DNA of 64,000 bases, from NCBI RefSeq assembly GCF_036634195.1, contig NZ_JAZIFY010000001.1, positions 6,582,501-6,646,500 of the forward strand. Direction: 5' to 3'. Origin of the DNA: Streptomyces sp. P9-A4 (GTDB taxonomy: Bacteria > Actinomycetota > Actinomycetes > Streptomycetales > Streptomycetaceae). The translations under genes were made by a program, and so were the position numbers. The notes under the pieces are model-generated. The model did not search any database and was not told the origin of the DNA. It saw only the letters and a list, made by a program, of their open reading frames with translations. Shown piece after piece: positions 1 through 8,084 of the stretch (positions are counted from its first letter, which is position 1; the number at the start of each line of letters is the position of its first letter).

Positions 1-1376
1 TTGAGTGGGAACCGCCCCAGGCCCTGCTCCTCGATCGCCCGAGCGATGAGCAAGGCGGTGACGGGACGGCGCCCGCACAGCCGGGACAGTTCCTCCAGCC
101 CCCAGTGGCGCACAGCGTCGGGGGCCGCATGATTCAGTACCTGCGTGATGACGGCGGATTGATGGGGCCAATCGTCCCGTACGAAAACCTCGTCGAGTAC
201 GCGCGCGCTGCCGCGCAGATGGACTGCGTGCCGCGAGCCTGGCCGCACCGACGCCAAGCACGCCACGGTCACGCCGCGCCGCTGGGCCTCCGGAAGCAGC
301 GCCTCGTCAAGGGCTTGCAGGTCCAACTGTGGACAGGCATCCAGGTAGTCCAGGACCAGCAGCACCCGTCTACGCGCACCGGACAGGACGGACGCCGCCA
401 CATCGTTGATATCCACAGAGCTGTCAGCCTGGACGTGCAAGACTTGCCAGCCGACGCGGTTAGCCCGCTGTGCCACTTCGAAACATGTTCTTGTCTTACC
501 CGAGCCGGCCGGTCCGATCAGAAGGACCCCGCGCGGTTGGTCGGCGCTCAACCGGCCGAAGAGCTTGTCCGGATGGGAGTCGTGGTCCACCCCAGGGTGG
601 ACGAAGGGAAGCTGCTCCTGATCCAGGTAATTGCGTCGTCCGCGTAGATCTCGAACCACGTCGGCGTGTGTGCGTATGCGGCGGCGGATATCGCTGCCCT
701 CGGGCAAGGGCACAGCCGAGCCCAACGACACCCGTTCCACCCCGTGCTCGCCCAGTAGCCGCTCGAACTCCGGATCCTCGGTCAGCGGGGAGAAACCGGT
801 CGCAGTGAGGCTCGCGGCACCAGCTGGAATGTGATGGCTCGTGCACACACCCACCAGCACACCGTTCTGAGTAAGGACACCCGCTCCTGACACGCCCTGC
901 CAGGGGGATCTACCTGTCTGTCGGGGGGCGGGGCTGGCGAGTGAGAGCTCCATCTCGTGGCTTCCGAGAAAGGAACCCAGGAGGATCGAGCCGGTCATCT
1001 GCCGTGTCATGGGTACTTCCCCGCGAGACGCGAAGTCAGGGAACCCGACGGCGATGAACGGGAGGGATCCCACGGCCGGAGGTACTACTCCCCACCGAGT
1101 GGGAGGGATCGCGTCGCCTCCCTCACCAAGGAGCAACAGGGCGAGATCCACCCCCGGGTCGCGGTGCCGGAACACCTGCTCGACGCTGACCCGCTGCGCG
1201 GACTGCCCGGGCAGTCGCACCTCGTGGATGGCGTCGTGCCGAGTGAAGCCGTGACCGGCACAGATGGCCAGCCGGGGAGCCAGCAGAAAACCGGTTGCCG
1301 CAAAGCGAGGGGTACCGTCGGGATCCCGACGGACCACCATGGCGACCCGATTCAGACCCTGCTGTGCGTCGATCAC
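1..1376 (-). CDS. Trypsin-like protease / P-loop ATPase (STAND-like), 3' part outside window
   Basis: The visible ~459 residues join a trypsin-fold domain to a P-loop NTPase domain. The protease triad looks intact: His42 in ICAGHGF, Asp77 in GVDLALL and Ser163 in GVSGAG. The ATPase has a Walker A motif GPAGSGKT (Lys294) and a Walker B-like LLVLDYLD. The reading frame stays open to the window edge, so the C terminus is missing. I start at the GTG just after a GGAG and downstream of an in-frame stop; an ATG 36 bases further in is an alternative. The trypco2 gene ends 48 bases upstream on the same strand, which fits one transcript. Trypsin-NTPase proteins paired with trypco2 are known as predicted conflict or immunity modules: the ATPase would sense and the protease would act. 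The domains are clear; the defence role is inferred from that association. Confidence 0.8.
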   Translation of the reverse strand, partial: MIDAQQGLNRVAMVVRRDPDGTPRFAATGFLLAPRLAICAGHGFTRHDAIHEVRLPGQSAQRVSVEQVFRHRDPGVDLALLLLGEGGDAIPPTRWGVVPPAVGSLPFIAVGFPDFASRGEVPMTRQMTGSILLGSFLGSHEMELSLASPAPRQTGRSPWQGVSGAGVLTQNGVLVGVCTSHHIPAGAASLTATGFSPLTEDPEFERLLGEHGVERVSLGSAVPLPEGSDIRRRIRTHADVVRDLRGRRNYLDQEQLPFVHPGVDHDSHPDKLFGRLSADQPRGVLLIGPAGSGKTRTCFEVAQRANRVGWQVLHVQADSSVDINDVAASVLSGARRRVLLVLDYLDACPQLDLQALDEALLPEAQRRGVTVACLASVRPGSRHAVHLRGSARVLDEVFVRDDWPHQSAVITQVLNHAAPDAVRHWGLEELSRLCGRRPVTALLIARAIEEQGLGRFPL

Positions 1377-1424
1377 CTCCGACCCGCCCGGGATCCTCGG
1401 CGGTCGGCTGACTCACGCACGGCG

Positions 1425-1727
1425 TCAGTCCTCCAACCGGGCCCCACGTGCCGAATGCGTGAGCACCGAGCCGCCCTCGGCCGTCTCCGCCGTCAGCTCC
1501 AACGAGACGGTGTGCGTGGCAGACGTGCCTTTGGTCGCCTTCCCGTCAGCGGCCAGAACCCAGAACTTGACCCCGCCGTGGGCCTCCGCCGACGTCGTCA
1601 CAGCGACCTGCACGTCCAGCTTCACCGACTGCACCCGAAGCCGGACGGGCTGGCCCTCGCCGTCTGCCATGGCCCTCGACAGCTCCCCGCGCAGGGCCTT
1701 GATGGTTTCCGCCAGACCGATCTCCAC
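1425..1727 (-). CDS. Trypco2 family protein (trypsin-co-occurring domain)
   Basis: This 100-aa protein matches the trypco2 family: an N-terminal helix with the signature MEIGLAETIKALRGEL, a beta-rich middle and the typical segment GVKFWVLAADGK. Family members sit beside trypsin-like or STAND ATPase proteins and are thought to be adaptors or substrates of the protease. Their biochemical role is unknown. Here the gene lies immediately upstream of exactly such a protease-ATPase on the same strand. The start is a GTG with a GGGGG ribosome-binding site four bases upstream. There is no signal peptide or membrane segment, so the protein should be cytoplasmic. Confidence 0.8.
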   Translation of the reverse strand: MEIGLAETIKALRGELSRAMADGEGQPVRLRVQSVKLDVQVAVTTSAEAHGGVKFWVLAADGKATKGTSATHTVSLELTAETAEGGSVLTHSARGARLED

Positions 1728-1872
1728 GAATCCCCCTTTTTCCTACCGGCTCCCAGACGCAGCCGCACAGGCAGCGATGGCTGCGGAGGCAGACCGGGTG
1801 AGATGCTCATGCTAGAGGTTCGCTTGGAGATCACCTACCCGATCGCAAGGGATGCTCCTCCGAGGCTGCCAT

Positions 1873-1891
1873 GGGGACCAATCGGGGACCA
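1873..1891 (+). promoter_or_regulatory. Paired GGGGACCA repeats, possible integrase arm sites
   Basis: Two copies of GGGGACCA start 11 bases apart (1873 and 1884), just left of the tRNA-like 43-mer. The same octamer pair with the same spacing occurs left of the second copy of the 43-mer, and one full plus one imperfect copy lies to its right. Octamers repeated at one-turn spacing next to a core site resemble arm-type binding sites of tyrosine integrases. No binding has been shown. Confidence 0.4.
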
Positions 1892-1907
1892 CACGGTGTG
1901 CCCGCTG

Positions 1908-1950
1908 CTGGGGGTCAAGGGGTCGCAGGTTCAAATCTTGTCGACCCGAC
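1908..1950 (+). repeat. Attachment-site-like repeat: 3' half of tRNA-Pro (left copy)
   Basis: The 43 bases read from the anticodon region through the T-arm (GGTTCAAATC) to the acceptor 3' strand of a tRNA-Pro(GGG). They differ at two positions from the copy at 8412-8454. The 5' half of the tRNA is absent, so this is not a functional tRNA. Integrating elements of the pSAM2 type use the 3' end of tRNA-Pro as attB, and an integrase remnant abuts this copy, so I read it as an att site. The intact tRNA should lie left of the window. Confidence 0.7.
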
Positions 1951-1979
1951 CACGCGGAGACGCAGGTCGGAGGTCGTTC

Positions 1980-2545
1980 TCACGTTTCATGGGAGGGCGG
2001 CCTTTCGCGCGTTTGGAGCCGTGGTGGTTGCAATGTGGTCGCACGCCCGGGCCTCGGCTGATTCGCCCAGGTGTTGGCGGCCGGCGGTGCGGGGGAGCGG
2101 ATCCTGTGGAGGGCTTCGCGGAGGCGGTGGATGCGGTCGCGCGGTGGTCGCAGCCATGTAGGCCGGCCCGTACGGCCGACCGTCTGCTCGGCTCCGCTGA
2201 GAATGTGGTCGACGGCTTGGTGCGCGGCTTGTTGGGAGAAGTGGCTGTAGCGGTTCGCGGTGGTCGACGGCGTGGAGTGCCGCAGCGTCTTGGAGACCAC
2301 GGTGAGCGGGACGCCGGCGATGATCGTGATGGTGGCGGCGAGGTGGCGCAGGTCGTGGACGGTGACCCAGGGGGCGCCGGTTTCCTCGGACAGCCGGTGC
2401 AGCCGGTCGAGTACCAGGGGTGGTCTGAGCGGGCGGCCGTCGGGCCGGCAGAACACCAGCCCCGCGAACCGGGTCGTTGGGGTCGCCTCGGGTTCGGGGG
2501 GCTGAACGTGACCGGTGCCGGCCGGCTGTGGCGACGCGGGGTGAG
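1980..2545 (-). pseudogene. Tyrosine integrase, C-terminal remnant
   Basis: The frame encodes the C-terminal catalytic part of a tyrosine recombinase: a beta turn FCRPDGRPL, then HDLRHLAAT carrying the conserved His and Arg, then LRHSTPSTTANRYSH with the second His and the catalytic Tyr. The N-terminal core-binding domain and the first catalytic Arg are missing. An in-frame TGA lies just upstream of 2545, and no neighbouring frame continues the domain convincingly. It abuts the left tRNA-Pro-like att repeat, as expected for the integrase of the surrounding island. I call it a pseudogene. An internal GTG at 2456 could start a 158-residue fragment, but that would not be an active recombinase. 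Confidence 0.75.
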
Positions 2546-2827
2546 ATGGCGACCCAGCATCTGCTCGATCTCGCTGCTCACCTCACCTGCGGCGGCCGCC
2601 TGCTCTGCCTGCGGATCTGCGCGACCTGGCTCTGGAGAAGCGAACTGTCCAGAGAATGCTATCACTTGGCCTATTGGTCAGAAGATCGCGGAATGCTGAT
2701 CAATGGGCGTGTGGTGCAATCGCCTGCCGTCGAGCCCTCTGCTGGGCACCTGCCGCATCCGCCTTCCTGGCACCTTGGGGGTCTCGTGACAGGGCTGGTC
2801 CTGTTGCAACGGAAGGTGGCGGGTGAC

Positions 2828-3346
2828 GTGTCCGGATCGGTTGCACGGGCCGAAGGCGCTCTGTCTCGCGATGCGGTGGACAGGATGCGTACGAGGACAG
2901 CCGAGTTGTTCGTGGAGGTGCAGCGGGCCGACACCAAGGCGACCGTGCTGTCAGGCCTGGACGTGGCCCTCCTGGCCGTCGTGGTCGCGGCGCTGCCGGT
3001 GGGCGCGGAAGCCGCCTGGGTGGTGAGGACGACCCTGGCGGTCATGTGCGCGGGGGCGGCCGCCGCGCTCGTCGCGGCGCTCCTGGCTCTGCGCCCCGTC
3101 CTGCCGGGGGGTACGGCGCTTACGGGAATGGACGGACCATGTCCCGATGAGGTTCCTGAAGCCGTCGTAGCCGCGGCAACGTGGCAGACCGCCGGAGGAC
3201 GGCACCAGGCAGACGCTCGGAACGTGGCGCGGCTGGCCGCTCTCGCGCACCGCAAGTTCCGGATCATCAAGGTGGCCGTGGACCTGACGGTCATCACCCT
3301 GGGGGTGGCCGGAATCGGTGTGTTGATCAGCTGCTTCGTCTCTTGA
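2828..3346 (+). CDS. pycTM: Pycsar-type transmembrane effector (PycTM-like)
   Basis: The 172-aa protein has the layout of Pycsar system membrane effectors. A short helix with QRADTKATVLSG leads into two adjacent transmembrane helices, followed by a cytoplasmic stretch with ARNVARLAALAHRKFRII and a final membrane helix at the C terminus. In known Pycsar systems a pyrimidine cyclase makes cCMP or cUMP after phage infection, and the TM effector then disrupts the membrane and kills the cell. A cyclase gene lies two genes downstream on the same strand. I chose the GTG preceded by GGAAGG. The frame is open further upstream to 2477, but that part overlaps the integrase remnant and has no family resemblance. 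The family assignment is good; the triggering nucleotide is unknown. Confidence 0.75.
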   Translation: MSGSVARAEGALSRDAVDRMRTRTAELFVEVQRADTKATVLSGLDVALLAVVVAALPVGAEAAWVVRTTLAVMCAGAAAALVAALLALRPVLPGGTALTGMDGPCPDEVPEAVVAAATWQTAGGRHQADARNVARLAALAHRKFRIIKVAVDLTVITLGVAGIGVLISCFVS

Positions 3347-3386
3347 GAGCATCCGGCTTCTGACGCTTCCTCACATCGGAGGTGCT

Positions 3387-4046
3387 ATGTATCAGCCGCA
3401 CGCCGCCGTGTTCGACAAGGTCTTGTGGGCGAAGTTGCGCGGTCTGGCTCCATTGCGGTCACGGCCCGCCAGGAGTGTCCTTCTGCGACAGGGGGATCCG
3501 GGGACACATGTCCTCCTGCTGGAGTCCGGCTCCACGATCGTGACCCTGACCGGTGAGAACGGTGAGCGGACCCTGCTGGCGGTCCGGGGGGCGGGTGAAC
3601 TGATCGGGGAGCTGGCCGTGCTGGACGCCCAGCCGCGCACGGCGTCCGTCATCGCGGCGGAGGCGTGCCAGGTCCGGGTCATCCCCGCCCCCGAATTCCT
3701 CGGTTTCGTCGACGAGCACGGTCTGACGGCATCGATACTGCGCCACGCCATCGCTCGTGTGCGTGAGGCGGAGGCGGTACGGCTCGAACTCGCGACCGCC
3801 CCGGTGCCGGCACGACTCGCGTCGGCTCTGGGGCGGCTGGTCCAGTCGACTTCCTGCACGGCCGGCCATGTCCATGTGCGACTGACGCAGGTGGAGCTCT
3901 CTCAGCTGATCGGGGCGTCGCGGAACGCCGTCGGAACGGCGATCAAGGCGTGGCGCGATCACGGATGGCTGGAGACGGAAGCCGGTGGTGGCTTGCTGAT
4001 CAGGGACATCGCCCGGATCAAGGCTCATCCCCTCGGCCGGGGGTGA
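3387..4046 (+). CDS. Crp/Fnr-type regulator with cNMP-binding domain
   Basis: This 219-aa protein has an N-terminal cyclic-nucleotide-binding beta barrel (about residues 15-125), a dimerisation helix and a C-terminal winged helix (about 150-210). The phosphate-binding cassette reads GELAVLDAQPRTAS, keeping the Glu and Arg that contact cyclic nucleotides in CRP. The HTH recognition region contains LSQLIGASRNAVGTAI. The start has a GGAGG six bases upstream. It sits between the Pycsar-type effector and the cyclase, so its ligand could be the cyclase product. It might then switch the operon on, or act as a second, transcriptional output. That link is inference; standard Pycsar loci do not need such a regulator. 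Confidence 0.85.
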   Translation: MYQPHAAVFDKVLWAKLRGLAPLRSRPARSVLLRQGDPGTHVLLLESGSTIVTLTGENGERTLLAVRGAGELIGELAVLDAQPRTASVIAAEACQVRVIPAPEFLGFVDEHGLTASILRHAIARVREAEAVRLELATAPVPARLASALGRLVQSTSCTAGHVHVRLTQVELSQLIGASRNAVGTAIKAWRDHGWLETEAGGGLLIRDIARIKAHPLGRG

Positions 4047-4151
4047 CGGAGCGCACCGGCTTGGTGCCCAGTAGTGGGCACCGAGCTGCCTCCGACCCGA
4101 CCAGCATGGTGCGCCGGCCACGAAAGTCGTGGCGGAAGGGCTGGTGTTCCC

Positions 4152-4982
4152 ATGAAGTCTCCTGCACAGCCGGACCCGGTCGACGTGCCACCGGAGCACG
4201 CTCTGCTGGTCGTCGACATGAAGGGCTACAGCAGGATCCCCGAAGCGCGGATGGCACCGGCGCGCTTCGACCTGGACAGCATCCTCGACACCGTGTTCGA
4301 CCAGAGCGGGCTGGACATGCCGCGGCGGATCGACGGTGCGTTCGGTGACACCGGCGACGGCGGCATCTTCGTCCTGCCGGCCCTGGACACCACACGGTTG
4401 GTCGACCCGCTGCTCGGACACCTCAACGCGGCCCTGTCCCGGTACGACAAGAACGCGCGCCTGCACAGCGGACCGGAGATCCGTCTGCGGGCCAGCGTCC
4501 ATGTCGGGCCGGTGTCACTGCCCGGCCGCCGCAATCGAGCCGTCGTCGAGGCGTGCCGGCTGGTCGACAGCAAGGCGGTGCGGGAAGCGCTGGACGCAGC
4601 CGAGGCTCACGGCGCCTACCTGGCGGCCGTGGTCTCGGAGATCGCCTTCCGCCGGACGGTGAGGGCCGGCCGCACGCTCGATCTCGACGAGCGGCATTTC
4701 GTGCGGGCCATGGCCCGCGTGGACGGCAAGCCGGAGTTCGAGGAGCCCTGCCGGCTCCTTGTCCCCGGCCTGTCACCCGTACTGCTGGGCCCTTCCATCA
4801 CGGACGCGGCCGGTCCCGGGCCGTCGTCCGCTTCGGCCCCTGCGCCGGCGCGCGGAGCCGAGGGCAGCTCTTCTCCGGAGGCCGGCCACCGCGGTCCTGT
4901 CCTGAACTTCAACGGCGCCATGGACCGCCCGACTGTCATCGGCGAGCTCGACACACTCAACCTCGACCAGCGCCGGCGCTGA
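4152..4982 (+). CDS. pycC: Class III nucleotidyl cyclase (PycC-like)
   Basis: The 276-aa protein carries a class III cyclase catalytic domain. LLVVDMKGYSR supplies the first metal-binding Asp, FGDTGDGGIFVL the second, and IRLRASVHVGPV is the strand typical of the dimer interface. The cytoplasmic domain is followed by a low-complexity Pro/Ala/Ser linker and a short hydrophobic tail (residues ~250-271). The domain is distant from house-keeping adenylate cyclases and fits the small Pycsar cyclases that make cCMP or cUMP; I cannot fix the base specificity by eye. The ATG at 4152 is chosen because the domain begins right after it. An upstream GTG at 4074 would add unconserved residues. It lies 105 bases after the Crp gene and 50 before the P-loop protein. 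Confidence 0.75.
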   Translation: MKSPAQPDPVDVPPEHALLVVDMKGYSRIPEARMAPARFDLDSILDTVFDQSGLDMPRRIDGAFGDTGDGGIFVLPALDTTRLVDPLLGHLNAALSRYDKNARLHSGPEIRLRASVHVGPVSLPGRRNRAVVEACRLVDSKAVREALDAAEAHGAYLAAVVSEIAFRRTVRAGRTLDLDERHFVRAMARVDGKPEFEEPCRLLVPGLSPVLLGPSITDAAGPGPSSASAPAPARGAEGSSSPEAGHRGPVLNFNGAMDRPTVIGELDTLNLDQRRR

Positions 4983-5032
4983 CGGGCACGCGCAGTCTCC
5001 CTCCTCCCCGCTTCCAGCAGAGGAAAGAATCC

Positions 5033-7177
5033 ATGGCGGAGAACGCCTTCACCTCGCCCGAACCCGACGAACGGAAGAGTCCGGAATCCGACAGCACGTC
5101 TCCGGACCTCAGTTCCCCCGCCTCCGTGCCGACCTCCCGGCCCGGCGACCTTCATATCCGGCAGGCCAGTGTGGCCGCCGGGCACATCGGTGAACTCAAC
5201 CTGCTGCAGGAGACGCGCAAACGGGACGTGCTCGAAGGAGTGGAGCGAGATCGGCAGCAGATCCTCGATCAGCCCTTCATCCTCTCGGGGCGCTGGAAGG
5301 AAGCCTGGGAACAGGCCATCAACGGGGAGACGCGCCTTCTGCGACCACGCATCGTGTTGGTCGTGGCGCCGCGCTCGTTCGGCTCCACGACCTTCGCGCT
5401 CCAACTGCTGGCGCGCCACACCGAAGCGGACACCACCCTGGTGAAACTGGACGCCGACTGGAACGCGCCCAGCCGGGGCCGGCTTCCGGTGGACCACCGA
5501 CACGCCTACCAGGTCGATCTCAAGGACACGCGTACGGATCTACTCTCGGCCGACTTCCTCGACTCGCTTACCCGACATGCCGAAGCGCTCGCGTCGGCGC
5601 GTTCCTTCCTGGTGATGACCGTGGCGAAGGAGCTCTGGCCCGATCACTACCTCAGGCCTCGCGGTGACGTCATGGTCGTGCGCCTCGACGAGCCGCCTCA
5701 GTCGGAGCTCGTGATCGAGGAGCACCTGGAGCACCACGGACACTCCCAGCTGGTGCCCCATGTCCAGTCCCTCGACGAGGCGGTCGTCTCCCTGCACGGG
5801 CTCAACGCGGTCGAGGCAGTGCGTGCCGCAGTCACCGCCATGGCGGTATGGGAGGAGCACTACAGCCGGCCCGAACTGCCGCCCGCCGCGGCGCGTACGG
5901 CCGGGCAGGAGCGGCCTTCCGGCTTCGCGGAACGTCTGACGGCCGCGCTGTCGGACTGGAGGCAGAGGCTGGACGGCCTGTTCGGGGAAGCGACCGCCAC
6001 CTACGACGGGCGAAGCGCCTCGCTCACCCTGGAGGACCGCTGTCTGCTGCTGGCTCTGGCCGTCCGCCAGTCCGCGCCCATGACGGAGGTAGCCGCCACG
6101 GCGGGCAGCCTGCGGAGCCTGCTCGCGGTGCCCGACGGCGACAAGCCCGCCGCCGAAGCGCTGGTCCAGTCCGTCTTCGCAGGGCGCGGTCTGCGCCGCC
6201 GTATCCATGACGTGGGCGCACGCGTCAACACACACGACTCGGTGGTCTTCGACCAGCCGGCCTACGGGCGAGCTGTCCTGACCTATGTGTGGGACAACTA
6301 TGAGGTGATGCGCGGGCCCTTGCTCGTCTGGCTCACTCAGCCCGGCGACGCCACCGTGTCGGCCCAGCCGATGGTCGGCGCCCTGGCCGATCTCGTCCTG
6401 CGGCACGGTAACGCCGACCATCTCGACACGCTGGGAAACATCGCCTGTGCCAAGAATCCCGTGCTGCTCGGCGCCGTGCTGCTGCGCGCCGTGGGGGACG
6501 AGCACGCCGGTCGCGCCGCCTGGGCCACGCTGTACCGGTGGGCCGGACAGCAGGAGTACACCCGCACGGTGGTCGACACCTGCCGCAGCGTGCTCCTGGA
6601 CGAGACCGCGGGCCCGTCCGCAGCCAAGATGGCCTTGGTCCGGCTGCGCCGGATCGCCCGGAAGAGCGACGATCCCACGACACGGCTCCGTGTCCTCTCG
6701 GTCTTGAAGGAGCTGGTCTCGCGGCCGGCCCGCACTGTGATGCTCGTCGCCGAAGTCGCTGCTTGGCAGGCGTCCAAGGTCTCCGTCAGGTCCGGCAGCC
6801 TCGCCTTCCTCGCTCTGATGGAGAAGGAGCACACGAAGGTGCCGTGGCTCATGTCCGAGGAGGCAGCCGGCATCGACGTCGACCGCGCGTTGCGGGACCT
6901 CCTCGGCGACGCCGCCACCGCGCAGGAGGTCATCCCCAGACTGACGAAGTGGATCGGCTCGTACGCCACCGACGCCGTCGGGTACGAGCGGTTACGCGAC
7001 CGTCTCGTCGACATCCTGCGGGGCAACGGCCTGTTCCAGGCGTACTGGGCCTTCATGCGGGCCCTGGCCGACGCACCCGTGACCGTCGAGGGGGTCGACG
7101 TGGCGGAGGACTTCCACCGGCACCTCGTCGACCCGCGGCTCCGCTCGGTGTTCGCGCTCGAAACGGGGTCCGCGTGA
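5033..7177 (+). CDS. Large STAND-like protein with degenerate P-loop
   Basis: This 714-aa protein is not one I can name. Residues 1-38 are acidic and disordered. Residues 39-59 hold a motif (LHIRQASVAAGHIGELNLL) resembling the tail of the cyclase encoded just upstream. A Rossmann-like start follows with VVAPRSFGSTTFALQLL at ~110-126, which looks like a Walker A loop but lacks the Lys (GSTT in place of GKT/S). No clear Walker B Asp follows. A winged-helix-like middle section and a long alpha-helical repeat region (about 440-650) complete a STAND-like plan. The start has AGAGGAAAG upstream. Its stop overlaps the next gene by GTGA, so the two are probably coupled. It may be a sensor or scaffold of the cyclase system; that is inference. 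Confidence 0.7.
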   Translation: MAENAFTSPEPDERKSPESDSTSPDLSSPASVPTSRPGDLHIRQASVAAGHIGELNLLQETRKRDVLEGVERDRQQILDQPFILSGRWKEAWEQAINGETRLLRPRIVLVVAPRSFGSTTFALQLLARHTEADTTLVKLDADWNAPSRGRLPVDHRHAYQVDLKDTRTDLLSADFLDSLTRHAEALASARSFLVMTVAKELWPDHYLRPRGDVMVVRLDEPPQSELVIEEHLEHHGHSQLVPHVQSLDEAVVSLHGLNAVEAVRAAVTAMAVWEEHYSRPELPPAAARTAGQERPSGFAERLTAALSDWRQRLDGLFGEATATYDGRSASLTLEDRCLLLALAVRQSAPMTEVAATAGSLRSLLAVPDGDKPAAEALVQSVFAGRGLRRRIHDVGARVNTHDSVVFDQPAYGRAVLTYVWDNYEVMRGPLLVWLTQPGDATVSAQPMVGALADLVLRHGNADHLDTLGNIACAKNPVLLGAVLLRAVGDEHAGRAAWATLYRWAGQQEYTRTVVDTCRSVLLDETAGPSAAKMALVRLRRIARKSDDPTTRLRVLSVLKELVSRPARTVMLVAEVAAWQASKVSVRSGSLAFLALMEKEHTKVPWLMSEEAAGIDVDRALRDLLGDAATAQEVIPRLTKWIGSYATDAVGYERLRDRLVDILRGNGLFQAYWAFMRALADAPVTVEGVDVAEDFHRHLVDPRLRSVFALETGSA

Positions 7178-7884
7178 GATGGCCCTGGCAGCGCGCGGAG
7201 CGCACCAGCAACTGTCCCCACCAGCGCCTCCTGCCGAGCGCCACGGCGGGAGTCCCCTTCGGGGCGGTCTTCGTCATCGTCTGGCGGCCGGCGTGGCGTA
7301 CGGGCTCCAATCTCGAGGACCTAGTGCGCTTCGGGGTCCACGCGGTGGCGGCCGCAGCCGCGGGACGCTGCGAGGCGGCCGATCCGCATGCCGCGCAGGA
7401 CGTCGTCAACGCTGCCCTGCGTGAGCTGCGCGGGACCACTGGTGGGTCCTATCGGATACTGCACGCGCGCGTCACGCTGCGGCTGTCCGCGGAAAGCCGC
7501 GAGGCCGTCGCCCAGAGCCGGGCCGACGAGGACCGGGTCCGACGCCTGCAGTTCCTCAAGGCCCAGCTGTACGACCACCCCGACCTGCTGGTCCTGGACC
7601 GGCTCGAACAGCGGCCCGGCACGCTGGCGGACGAGCACGTTGCCGAACTCCAACGCCTCGCGCGGTCCATCAGAGCCTGTGGGAGCTGGTGGCAGCCCTT
7701 GCTCGAACAATGGGAGGACGTCGGCCGCGGCTTCAGCGACGCTGACCGGCAGCAGCAGGCGATGCTCGCCCTGCTCGATTCTCTGAAGACGTTCACCTGC
7801 GGGTCGGCGGCGCTCCCCGTCGACCCCGGTCCACCGAGCCCTCTCGTGGCCCCCGGGAAGTCTGAGCGGGGGGCCTCCCGGTGA
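7174..7884 (+). CDS. Conserved-looking protein, possible SPFH/band-7-like segment
   Basis: A 236-aa protein of unknown function that starts with GTG inside the stop codon of the preceding gene. The N-terminal half has beta-rich stretches (GVPFGAVFVIVWRPAW and YRILHARVTLRLS). A charged helical region RADEDRVRRLQFLKAQLYD follows; this strand-then-helix pattern recalls SPFH/band-7 proteins, but the match is weak. No signal peptide or clear membrane helix is visible, so it should be cytoplasmic or peripheral. It is the fifth gene of the cyclase operon and is translationally coupled on both sides, so it probably works with the P-loop protein. Confidence 0.6.
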   Translation: MRWPWQRAERTSNCPHQRLLPSATAGVPFGAVFVIVWRPAWRTGSNLEDLVRFGVHAVAAAAAGRCEAADPHAAQDVVNAALRELRGTTGGSYRILHARVTLRLSAESREAVAQSRADEDRVRRLQFLKAQLYDHPDLLVLDRLEQRPGTLADEHVAELQRLARSIRACGSWWQPLLEQWEDVGRGFSDADRQQQAMLALLDSLKTFTCGSAALPVDPGPPSPLVAPGKSERGASR

Positions 7885-8084
7885 GTCCTCTGCTCTGGCG
7901 GGCACTCCTGGCGCCGTTCACCAGCGTGCGGGCGTTTCGCCTGTGGCGGCGAGGGAAGGGGGCGCGCTCCTACGACACCGCCTGGCGTGATGCACGCATG
8001 GTCACCTCTCCGGACGAGATGGTGTACCGCCTGCACGGCCATCACTGGCCCCCGGCGTGCGCGGCACGTGAAGGCGGTCCGTGA
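7881..8084 (+). CDS. Small protein of the cyclase operon (67 aa)
   Basis: A 67-residue basic protein whose GTG overlaps the preceding stop as GTGA and whose own stop overlaps the next GTG in the same way. It contains several Trp and Arg residues (SPLLWRALL, FRLWRRGK) and no recognisable domain. The tight coupling on both sides and G/C-rich third positions argue for a real gene. Its role is unknown. Confidence 0.5.
   Translation: MSPLLWRALLAPFTSVRAFRLWRRGKGARSYDTAWRDARMVTSPDEMVYRLHGHHWPPACAAREGGP

Noticed and set aside
2477..2827. N-terminal extension of the Pycsar effector
   Set aside because: The stretch lacks family features and overlaps the integrase remnant on the other strand.
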